Made by a program: the position numbers and the translations under genes
Notes under the pieces: model-generated
The model's database searches: none
What the model saw: only the letters and a program-made list of their open reading frames with translations
Told to the model about the DNA's origin: nothing
Shown here: positions 42,033 to 50,246 of the stretch, piece by piece
Position numbering within the stretch: the first letter of the stretch is position 1
Layout: each line of letters opens with the position of its first letter
DNA from: Streptomyces sp. V4I2
Lineage (GTDB): Bacteria; Actinomycetota; Actinomycetes; Streptomycetales; Streptomycetaceae
Length of the DNA stretch: 64,000 bases
NCBI RefSeq assembly: GCF_030817655.1
Contig: NZ_JAUSZM010000003.1
Span: forward strand, 6,324,001 to 6,388,000
Reading direction: 5' to 3'

Positions 42033-43112
42033 TCAGCCCACGACCGTCCAGGTGTCCCCGCCGGCCAGCAGCGCTCCCAGGTCGCCCTTGCCGTTCTGCT
42101 CGATCGCGGTGTCGAGCTGGTCCGTCATCTGAGTGTCGTACACCGGTCGCTCCACGGAGCGGAGCACCCCGATGGGGGTGTGGTGGAGGGTGTCCGGGTC
42201 GGCCAGGCGGGAGAGGGCGAAGGCGGTGGTGGGGGACGTGGCGTGGGCGTCGTGGACCAGGACGTCCGCCTCGTTGTCCGGGGTCACCGTGATCACCTTC
42301 AGGTCGCCGGTCGACGGGTCGCGTACGACGCCGCGGGTGCCGTCGGTGCCGAAGCGGATGGGCTTGCCGTGCTCCAGGCGGATCAGGGCCTCCTCGGCCT
42401 GCTGCTTGTCCTTCAGTGCCTCGAAGGCGCCGTCGTTGAAGATGTTGCAGTTCTGGTAGATCTCGATCAGCGCGGTGCCAGGATGGGCGGCGGCCTGGCG
42501 CAGGACCTCGGTGAGGTGCTTGCGGTCGGAGTCGATCGTGCGGGCCACGAAGGAGGCTTCCGCGCCGATTGCCAGGGACACCGGGTTGAACGGGGCGTCC
42601 AGGGAGCCCATCGGCGTCGACTTGGTGATCTTGCCGACCTCGGAGGTCGGGGAGTACTGGCCCTTGGTCAGGCCGTAGATCCGGTTGTTGAACAGCAGGA
42701 TCTTCAGGTTGACGTTGCGGCGCAGGGCGTGGATCAGGTGGTTGCCGCCGATCGACAGCGCATCCCCGTCACCCGTGACCACCCACACCGACAGGTCCCG
42801 GCGGCTGGAGGCCAGGCCGGTCGCGATGGCGGGGGCACGGCCGTGGATGGAGTGCATGCCGTAGGTGTTCATGTAGTACGGGAAGCGGGACGAGCAGCCG
42901 ATGCCCGAGACGAAGACGATGTTCTCCTTCGCCAGGCCCAGCTCGGGCATGAAGCCCTGGACCGCGGCGAGGATGGCGTAGTCACCGCAGCCGGGGCACC
43001 AGCGCACTTCCTGATCGGACTTGAAGTCCTTCATGGACTGGCGGGCCTCGGCCTTGGGGACGAGCGAAAGCGCCTCGATCGTGCCCGTGCCTTCCGTGGA
43101 CGTCTCAGCCAT
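42033..43112 (-). CDS. korB: 2-oxoacid:ferredoxin oxidoreductase, beta subunit
   Basis: This 359-residue subunit binds thiamine diphosphate and, with KorA, oxidatively decarboxylates 2-oxoglutarate (or another 2-oxoacid) to the acyl-CoA while reducing ferredoxin. Conserved features are the cysteine motif WCPGCGDY (residues ~38-45), the third cysteine in VSGIGCSSRFPYY, and the ThDP/Mg motif GDGDALSIGGNHLIHALRRN followed by LLFNNRIYGLTKGQYSP. It overlaps korA by 8 bases. Both genes are read away from the regulator cluster and the second nuo locus. Confidence 0.95.
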   Translation of the reverse strand: MAETSTEGTGTIEALSLVPKAEARQSMKDFKSDQEVRWCPGCGDYAILAAVQGFMPELGLAKENIVFVSGIGCSSRFPYYMNTYGMHSIHGRAPAIATGLASSRRDLSVWVVTGDGDALSIGGNHLIHALRRNVNLKILLFNNRIYGLTKGQYSPTSEVGKITKSTPMGSLDAPFNPVSLAIGAEASFVARTIDSDRKHLTEVLRQAAAHPGTALIEIYQNCNIFNDGAFEALKDKQQAEEALIRLEHGKPIRFGTDGTRGVVRDPSTGDLKVITVTPDNEADVLVHDAHATSPTTAFALSRLADPDTLHHTPIGVLRSVERPVYDTQMTDQLDTAIEQNGKGDLGALLAGGDTWTVVG

Positions 43113-45030
43113 CGATGGCCTCCTTCAGAGCCGTGGCGAGCTGTTCTGCCTTGAACGGCATGCCGTTGACCTGGTTGTAGGAGTGGGCGTCGACCAGGTA
43201 CCTCGCCCGGACCAGGGCGGCGAGCTGGCCGAGGTTCATCTCGGGGATCACCACCTTGTCGTAGCCCTCAAGGACGGTGCCGAGGTTGGCGGGGAAAGGG
43301 TTGAGGTGGCGCAGATGGGCCTGCGCGATGGCCTCGCCGGCGGTGCGCAGCCGCCGTACCGCCGCCGTGATCGGCCCGTACGTGGAGCCCCAGCCCAGCA
43401 CCAGGGTGCGGGCGCCGTGCGGGTCGTCGACCTCCACGTCCGGTACGTCGATGCCGTCGATCTTGGCCTGCCGGGTGCGGACCATGAAGTCGTGGTTGGC
43501 GGGGTCGTAGGAGATGTTGCCCGAGCCGTCCTGCTTCTCGATGCCGCCGATCCGGTGCTCCAGGCCCGGCGTGCCCGGGATCGCCCACGGGCGGGCCAGG
43601 GTCTGCGGGTCGCGCTTGTACGGCCAGAAGACCTCGGTGCCGTCGTCCAGGGTGTGGTTGGGGCCCTGCGCGAACTGCACCCGCAGGTCGGGGAGCTCGT
43701 CGAGGTCGGGGATCCGCCAGGGCTCGGAACCGTTGGCCAGATAGCCGTCCGAGAGCAGGAAGACGGGCGTGCGGTACGTCAGCGCGATCCGGGCCGCCTC
43801 CAGGGCCGCGTCGAAGCAGTCGGCCGGGGTGCGCGGGGCCACGATCGGCACCGGCGCCTCGCCGTTGCGCCCGTACATCGCCTGCAGCAGGTCCGCCTGC
43901 TCGGTCTTGGTCGGCAGACCCGTCGACGGGCCGCCCCGCTGGATGTCGATGACCAGCAGCGGCAGCTCCAAGGACACCGCCAGCCCGATCGTCTCGCTCT
44001 TGAGCGCCACGCCCGGACCGGACGTCGTCGTCACCGCCAGCGAACCGCCGAACGCCGCACCCAGCGCCGCCCCGATCCCGGCGATCTCGTCCTCCGCCTG
44101 GAAGGTACGCACGCCGAAGTTCTTGTGCTTGCTCAGCTCGTGCAGGATGTCGGACGCCGGAGTGATCGGGTACGAGCCCAGGAACAGCGGCAGGTCCGCC
44201 TGCCGGGACGCGGCGACCAGCCCGTAGGACAGCGCCAGGTTCCCGGAGATGTTCCGGTACGTGCCGGTCGGGAACGCCGTCGTCGCCGGCGCGATCTCGT
44301 AGGAGACCGCGAAGTCCTCCGTCGTCTCACCGAAGTTCCAGCCCGCGCGGAAGGCGGCGATGTTCGCGGCCGCGATGTCCGGCTTCTTGGCGAACTTCGA
44401 GGTCAGGAACTTCTCGGTGCCCTCGGTCGGCCGGTGGTACATCCACGACAAGAGGCCGAGCGCGAACATGTTCTTGCTGCGCTCGGCCTCTTTGCGAGTG
44501 AGGTCGAAATCCTTGAGAGCCTCGACGGTCAGGGTGGTCAGGGGGACCGGATGGAGGTGGTAACCGTCGAGGGATCCGTCCTCCAGCGGCGAGGCCGCGT
44601 ACCCCACTTTCGCCATCGCCCGTTTGGTGAACTCGTCCGTGTTGACGATGATCTCCGCGCCGCGCGGCAGATCGGCGATGTTCGCCTTCAGCGCCGCCGG
44701 GTTCATCGCGACCAGCACATTCGGCGCATCACCCGGCGTGAGGATGTCGTGGTCGGCGAAGTGCAGCTGGAAGGAGGAGACACCGGGGAGAGTGCCGGCG
44801 GGGGCCCGGATCTCGGCCGGGAAGTTCGGCAGGGTCGACAGGTCGTTGCCGAAGGACGCCGTTTCCGAGGTGAAACGGTCACCGGTGAGCTGCATCCCGT
44901 CACCCGAGTCACCCGCGAAACGGATGATGACCCGGTTCAGACGGCGGACGTCCTTCACGCCTGCCGCTTTGCGCTGCTCTCCCACGACGGTTCCGTCGGC
45001 CTGCTCCGCTGGACTACTGACCTGCGTCAC
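43105..45030 (-). CDS. korA: 2-oxoacid:ferredoxin oxidoreductase, fused gamma-alpha subunit
   Basis: A 641-residue fusion. The N-terminal gamma domain (about 30-200) shows RVIIRFAGDSGDGMQLTGDR and EIIVNTDEFTKRAM. The alpha domain follows (GNLALSYGLVAASRQADLPL, SYPITPASDILHELSKHKN, FQAEDEIAGIGAALGAAFGG, TTSGPGVALKSETIGLAV), with a C-terminal domain II (LVLGWGSTYGPITAAVRRLR). This is the actinobacterial KorA form that works without a separate ferredoxin-binding delta subunit. It starts with GTG at 45030 after GGGAGGTCC. It gives an oxygen-tolerant, ferredoxin-linked variant of the TCA step, as in mycobacteria (family knowledge). Confidence 0.95.
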   Translation of the reverse strand: MTQVSSPAEQADGTVVGEQRKAAGVKDVRRLNRVIIRFAGDSGDGMQLTGDRFTSETASFGNDLSTLPNFPAEIRAPAGTLPGVSSFQLHFADHDILTPGDAPNVLVAMNPAALKANIADLPRGAEIIVNTDEFTKRAMAKVGYAASPLEDGSLDGYHLHPVPLTTLTVEALKDFDLTRKEAERSKNMFALGLLSWMYHRPTEGTEKFLTSKFAKKPDIAAANIAAFRAGWNFGETTEDFAVSYEIAPATTAFPTGTYRNISGNLALSYGLVAASRQADLPLFLGSYPITPASDILHELSKHKNFGVRTFQAEDEIAGIGAALGAAFGGSLAVTTTSGPGVALKSETIGLAVSLELPLLVIDIQRGGPSTGLPTKTEQADLLQAMYGRNGEAPVPIVAPRTPADCFDAALEAARIALTYRTPVFLLSDGYLANGSEPWRIPDLDELPDLRVQFAQGPNHTLDDGTEVFWPYKRDPQTLARPWAIPGTPGLEHRIGGIEKQDGSGNISYDPANHDFMVRTRQAKIDGIDVPDVEVDDPHGARTLVLGWGSTYGPITAAVRRLRTAGEAIAQAHLRHLNPFPANLGTVLEGYDKVVIPEMNLGQLAALVRARYLVDAHSYNQVNGMPFKAEQLATALKEAIDG

Positions 45031-45279
45031 TGAACTGGACCTCCCTCGAGGCGGCTGTCTGGGAGCGGCCTTCCCGCAGGCCCTCCCAGGATCAACCCTA
45101 CGACCGTAAGGGTCGCCTTCCCTGGGTCATTCGCATGATGGACACGCTTTTGAGATGGTTGGGCACCCCGACTTGTCACGATTTACTCGCCCCCAGCGCT
45201 TGCCCTTGAAGACGCTGCCCCTCATTCTTCGGTTCTCGGGATCGGCGGGCCCGCACATCCCGCTCAGCGGGCGCCCATT

Positions 45280-45296
45280 TCTGACAGGGTGTCAGA
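45280..45296. terminator. Short perfect hairpin after the response regulator
   Basis: TCTGACA (45280-45286), GGG, TGTCAGA (45290-45296), just past the regulator stop on the minus strand. The rest of the 45031-45299 gap holds the korA leader and no gene I can support; a CGACC-GTAA-GGGTCG hairpin lies near 45101-45115. Confidence 0.5.
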
Positions 45297-45299
45297 CTC

Positions 45300-45959
45300 T
45301 CAGGAGTTCAAGTAGGTGAGGACCGCGAGGACGCGCCGGTGGTCGCCGTCGCTCGGGGACAGCCCCAGCTTCAGGAAGATGTTGCTGACGTGCTTCTCGA
45401 CGGCCCCGTCGCTCACGACCAGCTGCCGGGCGATCGCGGAGTTGGTCCGGCCCTCGGCCATCAGCCCCAGGACCTCACGCTCCCTGGGGGTGAGTCCCGC
45501 GAGCACGTCCTGCTTGCGGCTGCGCCCCAGCAGCTGCGCGACGACCTCGGGGTCCAGGGCCGTACCTCCCTGGGCCACCCGTACCACCGCGTCCACGAAC
45601 TCACGCACCTCGGCTACCCGGTCCTTGAGCAGATAGCCGACCCCGTGGCTGGAACCGGCCAGCAGTTCGGTGGCGTAGCGCTCCTCCACGTACTGCGACA
45701 GCACGAGCACACCGAGTCCGGGGTGCGCCTTGCGCAGCTGTACGGCGGCCCGCACCCCCTCGTCGGTGTGCGTCGGCGGCATTCGTACGTCCGCCACCAC
45801 GACGTCCGGCAGCGCACCCTCCGCGTCCAGCTCGGTGATGGTCTTGATCAGCGCGTCCCCGTCACCCACCCCGGCGACCACATCGTGCCCCCGGTCGGTC
45901 AGCAACCGGGTCAGGCCCTCCCTGAGCAGCACCGAATCCTCGGCGATGACCACGCGCAC
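45300..45959 (-). CDS. NarL/LuxR-type response regulator
   Basis: A 219-residue two-component regulator. The receiver domain (1-~120) has the acidic pocket VVIAEDSVLLREG, phospho-acceptor Asp57 in VVVADVRMPPTHTDEG, the Ser in VLVLSQYVEERYATELL and the Lys in GYLLKDRV. The C-terminal LuxR helix-turn-helix is LTPREREVLGLMAEGRTNSA to VEKHVSNIFLKLGL. GTG 45959 was chosen because GGAGG lies 5 bases before it; an in-frame GTG at 45971 lacks a ribosome site. It should be phosphorylated by one or both of the histidine kinases upstream. Confidence 0.93.
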   Translation of the reverse strand: MRVVIAEDSVLLREGLTRLLTDRGHDVVAGVGDGDALIKTITELDAEGALPDVVVADVRMPPTHTDEGVRAAVQLRKAHPGLGVLVLSQYVEERYATELLAGSSHGVGYLLKDRVAEVREFVDAVVRVAQGGTALDPEVVAQLLGRSRKQDVLAGLTPREREVLGLMAEGRTNSAIARQLVVSDGAVEKHVSNIFLKLGLSPSDGDHRRVLAVLTYLNS

Positions 45960-45971
45960 CCTGTCCTCCAC

Positions 45972-46274
45972 GATCTACGGCCCCCCACAGCCCCGACTCC
46001 ACCGCCCGCCCGGACGACAACGTCCAGCATCCCAGCATTCGGACCCGGGCGGGCCCGGGCAGCAGGAATCATCGGGGATCAAGGGGAACGAAGGGCACGC
46101 GAGCCATCCAGCCCGTCCGGCGCTTGAGGACGAGGCCGTTCAGGCCGACGGGGTCCAGGGGGCGGAGCCCCCCGGTACGGGGTCGAAGGGGCAGCGCCCC
46201 TGGAGGACGGGAACGGGTAGGGGCGGCGGGGGCGAAACCACACCCCGCCGCCCGGTCCCGCCCAACCGCGGAGC
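45972..46274. repeat. Intergenic dispersed Streptomyces repeats between kinase and regulator
   Basis: About 300 bases without a gene. From ~46105 it holds the common Streptomyces repeat block: AGCCCGTCCGGCGCTTGAGG, then the hairpin units GGGGGCGGAGCCCCC (about 46157-46172) and AGGGGCAGCGCCCCT (about 46187-46202), the same units as around 26940-27120. They probably end the kinase transcript or attenuate it before the regulator. Confidence 0.7.
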
Positions 46275-47636
46275 TCACCGCATCGCCGGCTCCGCCCGCC
46301 AAGGCAACTCCGCGGTGATCCGGGTGGGCCCGCCCTCCGGCGAGTCCACCACCAGAATCCCGTCCACCGCGTCCAGCCGCTCCGCGAGCCCGGCCAGCCC
46401 CGACCCGCCGGCCGTGTCCGCCCCGCCCACCCCGTCGTCCACGACCTGCAGCATCAGCCGGTTCTCCACCCGCCACACATCCACCGACGCCCACGTCGCC
46501 CGAGCGTGCTTGCTGATGTTCTGCAGCAGCTCCGACACCGTGAAGTACGCGATCCCCTCGATCGCCGCCGCCGGCCGCGCCGGCAGATCCACCTCCACCT
46601 GCACCGGCACGGTGCACCGCGACGCCACCGCCGACAGCGCCGCGTCCAGGCCCCGATCCGTCAGCACCGCCGGATGGATCCCGCGTGCCAGGTCCCGCAG
46701 TTCCTGGAGAGCCGTCTTCACCTCACCGTGCGCGTCGTCCACCATCCGTGCTGCCGCCTGCGGGTCCTCCGTGAGCTTCTCCTTCGCCAGCCCCAGATCC
46801 ATGGCCAACGCCACCAGCCGTGCCTGCGCCCCGTCGTGCAGGTCCCGCTCGATGCGCCGCAGGTCCGCCGCGGCGGTGTCCACGACGACCCCCCGGTCCG
46901 ACTCCAGCTCCACCACCCGCGCCGACAACCGGGTCGGCCCGAGCAGCCCGTGCACCAGCACCCGGTCCACCATCGTCAGCGCCCGCACGATCCACGGCGT
47001 GGCCATCGTGAACAACAGCCCCACCAACGCCGTGACGCCGATCTCGAAGGCGTTGTCCAGGTAGATGTGGTGGCTTTCGTCGCCGTACAGCTGGAGCCCG
47101 TCCTGACCGCCGTACATCGGGAAGAGCCAGAACCACAGCGGGTACGTCATCAGCGACCACCCGATCGACCAGAAGGTCACCGAGACGACGAAGGAGAACA
47201 CCGACCACGGCAGGTACAGCAGCGCGTACAGCAGGGTCCGCCAGGAGGTGCCGCTCCCGAGGACGGCTCCCATCCAGCCCATCACGCCCTGCTTCCGCAT
47301 CCGCAGCGGCTCCGGGTCGCCCACCTCCAGACCCAGCAGCGCCCGCGCCCGGCCCCGCTCCAGCGCACCGAACCCCCGGCACCCGGCCAGCCCCGCCGCC
47401 AGCACCGGAATCCCGAGGAACGTCACGAGCAGACCCGCACCGAGGGAGACCATCGTGACGGCGTACGTGAACAGGAACACGCCGATCGGCAGGCCCAGCA
47501 GCACATACGCCAGCTCGCTCCAGCTGCGCGCCTCGAACGGCGCCCGCAGCGCGGAGGGCAGCCGATGCCTGCGCGTCCCCTCCGCGAACCCGAGCCCGCT
47601 GTCGTGCCCGTAGCCCTGTCCGTAGTCCGTGGCCAT
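46275..47636 (-). CDS. Sensor histidine kinase 1 (HisKA_3 type)
   Basis: A 453-residue membrane kinase. The N-terminal half has two hydrophobic pairs (ELAYVLLGLPIGVFLFTYAV; FSFVVSVTFWSIGWSLMTYP) forming a PspC/'sensor'-type membrane domain. The dimerisation helix ADLRRIERDLHDGAQARLVA carries the phospho-acceptor His267. The ATP-binding domain shows LLQNISKHARATWASVDV (N box) and VVDDGVGGADTAGGSGLAGL (D/G boxes). It is a close paralogue of the next kinase upstream. The cognate regulator lies 315 bases downstream. Confidence 0.93.
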   Translation of the reverse strand: MATDYGQGYGHDSGLGFAEGTRRHRLPSALRAPFEARSWSELAYVLLGLPIGVFLFTYAVTMVSLGAGLLVTFLGIPVLAAGLAGCRGFGALERGRARALLGLEVGDPEPLRMRKQGVMGWMGAVLGSGTSWRTLLYALLYLPWSVFSFVVSVTFWSIGWSLMTYPLWFWLFPMYGGQDGLQLYGDESHHIYLDNAFEIGVTALVGLLFTMATPWIVRALTMVDRVLVHGLLGPTRLSARVVELESDRGVVVDTAAADLRRIERDLHDGAQARLVALAMDLGLAKEKLTEDPQAAARMVDDAHGEVKTALQELRDLARGIHPAVLTDRGLDAALSAVASRCTVPVQVEVDLPARPAAAIEGIAYFTVSELLQNISKHARATWASVDVWRVENRLMLQVVDDGVGGADTAGGSGLAGLAERLDAVDGILVVDSPEGGPTRITAELPWRAEPAMR

Positions 47637-47786
47637 CGGCGTCGTCCGTTTCTACTCGTCCTGAGGTTCCGCAGACCCTGCTGGTCCACCTGCTGGTCCC
47701 GAGGCTGTGCCGTCGTATCTCCACCCTGCTCGGCCGCAGGTCCGCGGACCATGGAGTCAGTCGGCGTCCTGGACGGGGGGTTTTCC

Positions 47787-49025
47787 CTACCTCCGGGACC
47801 GCCTGGGCTCCCCGGCCCCCCTGGGCTCCCGCGCGTCGAGCGACCGGTCCCGCCACGGCAGCTCCGCCGTGACCACCGTCGGCCCGCCCGGCGGCGAGTC
47901 GATGACGAACAGGCCGTCGACGGCGCCCAGCCGGTCGGCGAGGCCGCGCATCCCCGTACCGCCGTCGAGACGCGCGCCGCCGTGGCCGTCGTCCCACACC
48001 TGGATCAGCAGCCGGTCGTCGGCCTGCCACACGTCGACCGACGCGGTCCTCGCCCCGCTGTGCTTGCTGATGTTCTGCAGCAGCTCCGAGACGGTGAAGT
48101 AGGCGATGCCCTCGATCGCCGCGGCCGGTCTGGTCGGCAGGTCGGCCGTCACCTTCACCGGCACCGTGCAGCGCGAGGCGACCGAGGACAGGGCCGCGTC
48201 CAGGCCGCGGTCCGTCAGTACGGCGGGATGGATGCCCCGGGCCAGATCCCGCAGCTCCTGCAACGCGAGCTTGACCTCGCCGTGCGCCTCCGCGACCATC
48301 GCCGCCGCCGTGTCGGGGTCCTCGAGGAGCTTCTCCTTGGCGAGGCCCAGGCCCATGGCCAGGTTGACCAGCCGGGCCTGCGCACCATCGTGCAGATCGC
48401 GCTCGATGCGCCGCAGATCGGCCGCGGCCGTGTCGACCACGACCCCCCGGTCCGACTCCAGCTCGGCGATCCGCCGCTCCAGCTCGTCGGACGGCGACAG
48501 CAGGCCGCGCACCATCGCCCGGTCCACGTTGGTCAGACCCCGCGCGATGAACGGCAGCACCGGCCACAGCACGAACAAGGAGGTCAGCGTGATGGCGAAG
48601 GTGAAGACACCCCAGGGCAGCCGGACGAAGTCGTACAGCACCGTGCGCCAGCCGACCGGGTCCTTGATCCCCATCCACAGCTGCGCGAAGAAGCCGTTCC
48701 TTCTGCTGCGCAGGGGGAGGGGGCTCGGCTCGTCGATCCGCACCCCGAGCAGGGCCCTGGCCCGCGCCCGCTCCAGCTTGCCCAGTTGCCGGGCGCCCAT
48801 CAGGCCGGCCGCCAGCAGCGGGAAACCGATCACCGTGACGGTCAGCCAGAAGCCGGTGACCAGCACCGTCATGACGTAGGTGAATCCGAGCAGGGCCACC
48901 GGGAGGTTCGCCAGGAGGTGCGCGATCTCCTTCCAGGTGTGCCGGTCGAAGGCGAAACGGACAGGCGGCAGGCGGTCGCTGTCCGCTTCCCCGCTGGGTC
49001 TCGAGGACGGGAGACGTTCGGTCAT
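47787..49025 (-). CDS. Sensor histidine kinase 2 (HisKA_3 type)
   Basis: A 412-residue paralogue of kinase 1, with the same layout: membrane segments LLANLPVALLGFTYVMTVLV and TVTVIGFPLLAAGLMGARQL, a second pair at VFTFAITLTSLFVLWPVLPF, then DLRRIERDLHDGAQARLVNL with His212, N box SELLQNISKHSGARTASVDV, and VWDDGHGGARLDGGTGMRGL. The start MTERLPSS (49025) is preferred; a longer ORF to 49124 has an Arg/Gly-rich lead. It is shorter than kinase 1 because it lacks the long extracellular insert between the membrane pairs. Confidence 0.93.
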   Translation of the reverse strand: MTERLPSSRPSGEADSDRLPPVRFAFDRHTWKEIAHLLANLPVALLGFTYVMTVLVTGFWLTVTVIGFPLLAAGLMGARQLGKLERARARALLGVRIDEPSPLPLRSRRNGFFAQLWMGIKDPVGWRTVLYDFVRLPWGVFTFAITLTSLFVLWPVLPFIARGLTNVDRAMVRGLLSPSDELERRIAELESDRGVVVDTAAADLRRIERDLHDGAQARLVNLAMGLGLAKEKLLEDPDTAAAMVAEAHGEVKLALQELRDLARGIHPAVLTDRGLDAALSSVASRCTVPVKVTADLPTRPAAAIEGIAYFTVSELLQNISKHSGARTASVDVWQADDRLLIQVWDDGHGGARLDGGTGMRGLADRLGAVDGLFVIDSPPGGPTVVTAELPWRDRSLDAREPRGAGEPRRSRR

Positions 49026-49139
49026 ACGGGTTAGCGTGCCGCGCGGCGGGCCGCCGCGCCATGAGGCGGACCGCCGCGATCCCCTGGGGATAACCCCACC
49101 CCGGCGACCTGTGGCTTGTGCCAAGGCGTGACGGGCTGC

Positions 49140-49167
49140 TTACGGTCTCTTTAGCAGGGCCTAGACT
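49140..49167 (+). promoter_or_regulatory. Possible promoter of the second nuo operon
   Basis: TTACGG (49140-49145), 16-base spacer, TAGACT (49162-49167). The match is modest. Its place, about 80 bases before nuoA2 and after the divergent kinase gene, is right for the operon promoter. Confidence 0.4.
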
Positions 49168-49242
49168 CCCGTGCGTACAGATCGTCGAAGAGCGTCCAGT
49201 GTCGTCCAGATGTCGTCCAGTGTCAGGGAGCGAGGGACTGAC

Positions 49243-49638
49243 GTGCCGGAACCGACCGTCGTCGTTGCGGCGGACTACTTCCAGTCGTACTCGGTCGTCG
49301 GGCTGCTCGCCGTCGTCGGCGTCCTGTTCGTGGCCGTCGCCTTCGGAGCCGGGCGGCTGCTGCGACCCGTGGTCCCCACGCCCGAGAAGCTCCTGACGTA
49401 CGAGTGCGGCGTCGACCCCGTCGGCGAGGGCTGGGCCCACACCCAGGTCCGCTACTACGTCTACGCTTTCTTGTACGTCATCTTCGCCGTCGACTCGATC
49501 TTCCTGTTCCCCTGGGCGACGGTGTTCGCCGCCGACGGGTACGGCGCGACGACACTCGTCGAGATGTTCATCTTCCTGGGCTTTCTCGCCGTGGGCCTGC
49601 TGTACGCGTACAAGAAGGGCGTACTGGCATGGACGTGA
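49243..49638 (+). CDS. nuoA2: NADH-quinone oxidoreductase subunit A, second locus
   Basis: A 131-residue three-helix membrane subunit near the quinone site. Conserved pieces are the loop with the functionally important cysteine and acidic residues, KLLTYECGVDPVGEGWAHTQ, then RYYVYAFLYVIFAVDSIFLF and VEMFIFLGFLAVGLLYAYKK. GTG 49243 (GAGGGACTGAC before it) gives the family-like length; in-frame starts at 49171 or 49210 add a non-conserved lead. It overlaps nuoB2 by 10 bases. It is the first gene of the incomplete nuo locus. Confidence 0.92.
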   Translation: MPEPTVVVAADYFQSYSVVGLLAVVGVLFVAVAFGAGRLLRPVVPTPEKLLTYECGVDPVGEGWAHTQVRYYVYAFLYVIFAVDSIFLFPWATVFAADGYGATTLVEMFIFLGFLAVGLLYAYKKGVLAWT

Positions 49639-50246
49639 CCCCAGAAGTGACTCCTTCGGAGCCCGTGTACCTGCCGGAGCCGAAGCGCCTCGGCGTGCTC
49701 TCCCGGCTCGCCCCCGAGCCGATGAAGGTGGTCCTCAACTGGGGCCGCCGCTACTCCCTGTGGGTCTTCAACTTCGGCCTCGCCTGCTGCGCGATCGAGT
49801 TCATCGCCGCGTCGATGGCCCGCCACGACTTCATCCGCCTCGGCGTGATCCCCTTCGCGCCCGGCCCGCGCCAGGCCGACCTGATGGTCGTCTCCGGCAC
49901 GGTCACCGACAAGATGGCGCCGGCCGTGAAGCGCCTCTACGAACAGATGCCCGAGCCGAAGTACGTCATCTCCTTCGGCGCCTGCTCCAACTGCGGCGGC
50001 CCGTACTGGGACTCGTACTCCGTCACCAAGGGCGTCGACCAGATCATCCCGGTGGATGTGTACGTCCCGGGCTGCCCGCCGCGCCCCGAGGCGCTGCTCC
50101 AGGGGATCCTCAAGCTCCAGGAGAAGATCGCCCGGGAGTCGCTGGGGGAGCGGTACGGGACGGTCCGGCCGTCGGCCGCGGCGCTGCAGAGCGGGCTGGT
50201 GCGGCCGCCAGCTGCTGAGCCGGCTGTTGAGGGGGACGCGCGATGA
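49629..50246 (+). CDS. nuoB2: NADH-quinone oxidoreductase subunit B, second locus
   Basis: This 205-residue subunit holds cluster N2, which hands electrons to quinone. The N2 cysteines are visible: FNFGLACCAIEFIA (the adjacent Cys pair), SFGACSNCGGPYWD, and VDVYVPGCPPRPEALLQGIL. The core is complete, so it should carry a working cluster. The tail after residue ~165 is variable. It overlaps nuoA2 by 10 bases and the next gene as ATGA. Confidence 0.95.
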   Translation: MDVTPEVTPSEPVYLPEPKRLGVLSRLAPEPMKVVLNWGRRYSLWVFNFGLACCAIEFIAASMARHDFIRLGVIPFAPGPRQADLMVVSGTVTDKMAPAVKRLYEQMPEPKYVISFGACSNCGGPYWDSYSVTKGVDQIIPVDVYVPGCPPRPEALLQGILKLQEKIARESLGERYGTVRPSAAALQSGLVRPPAAEPAVEGDAR

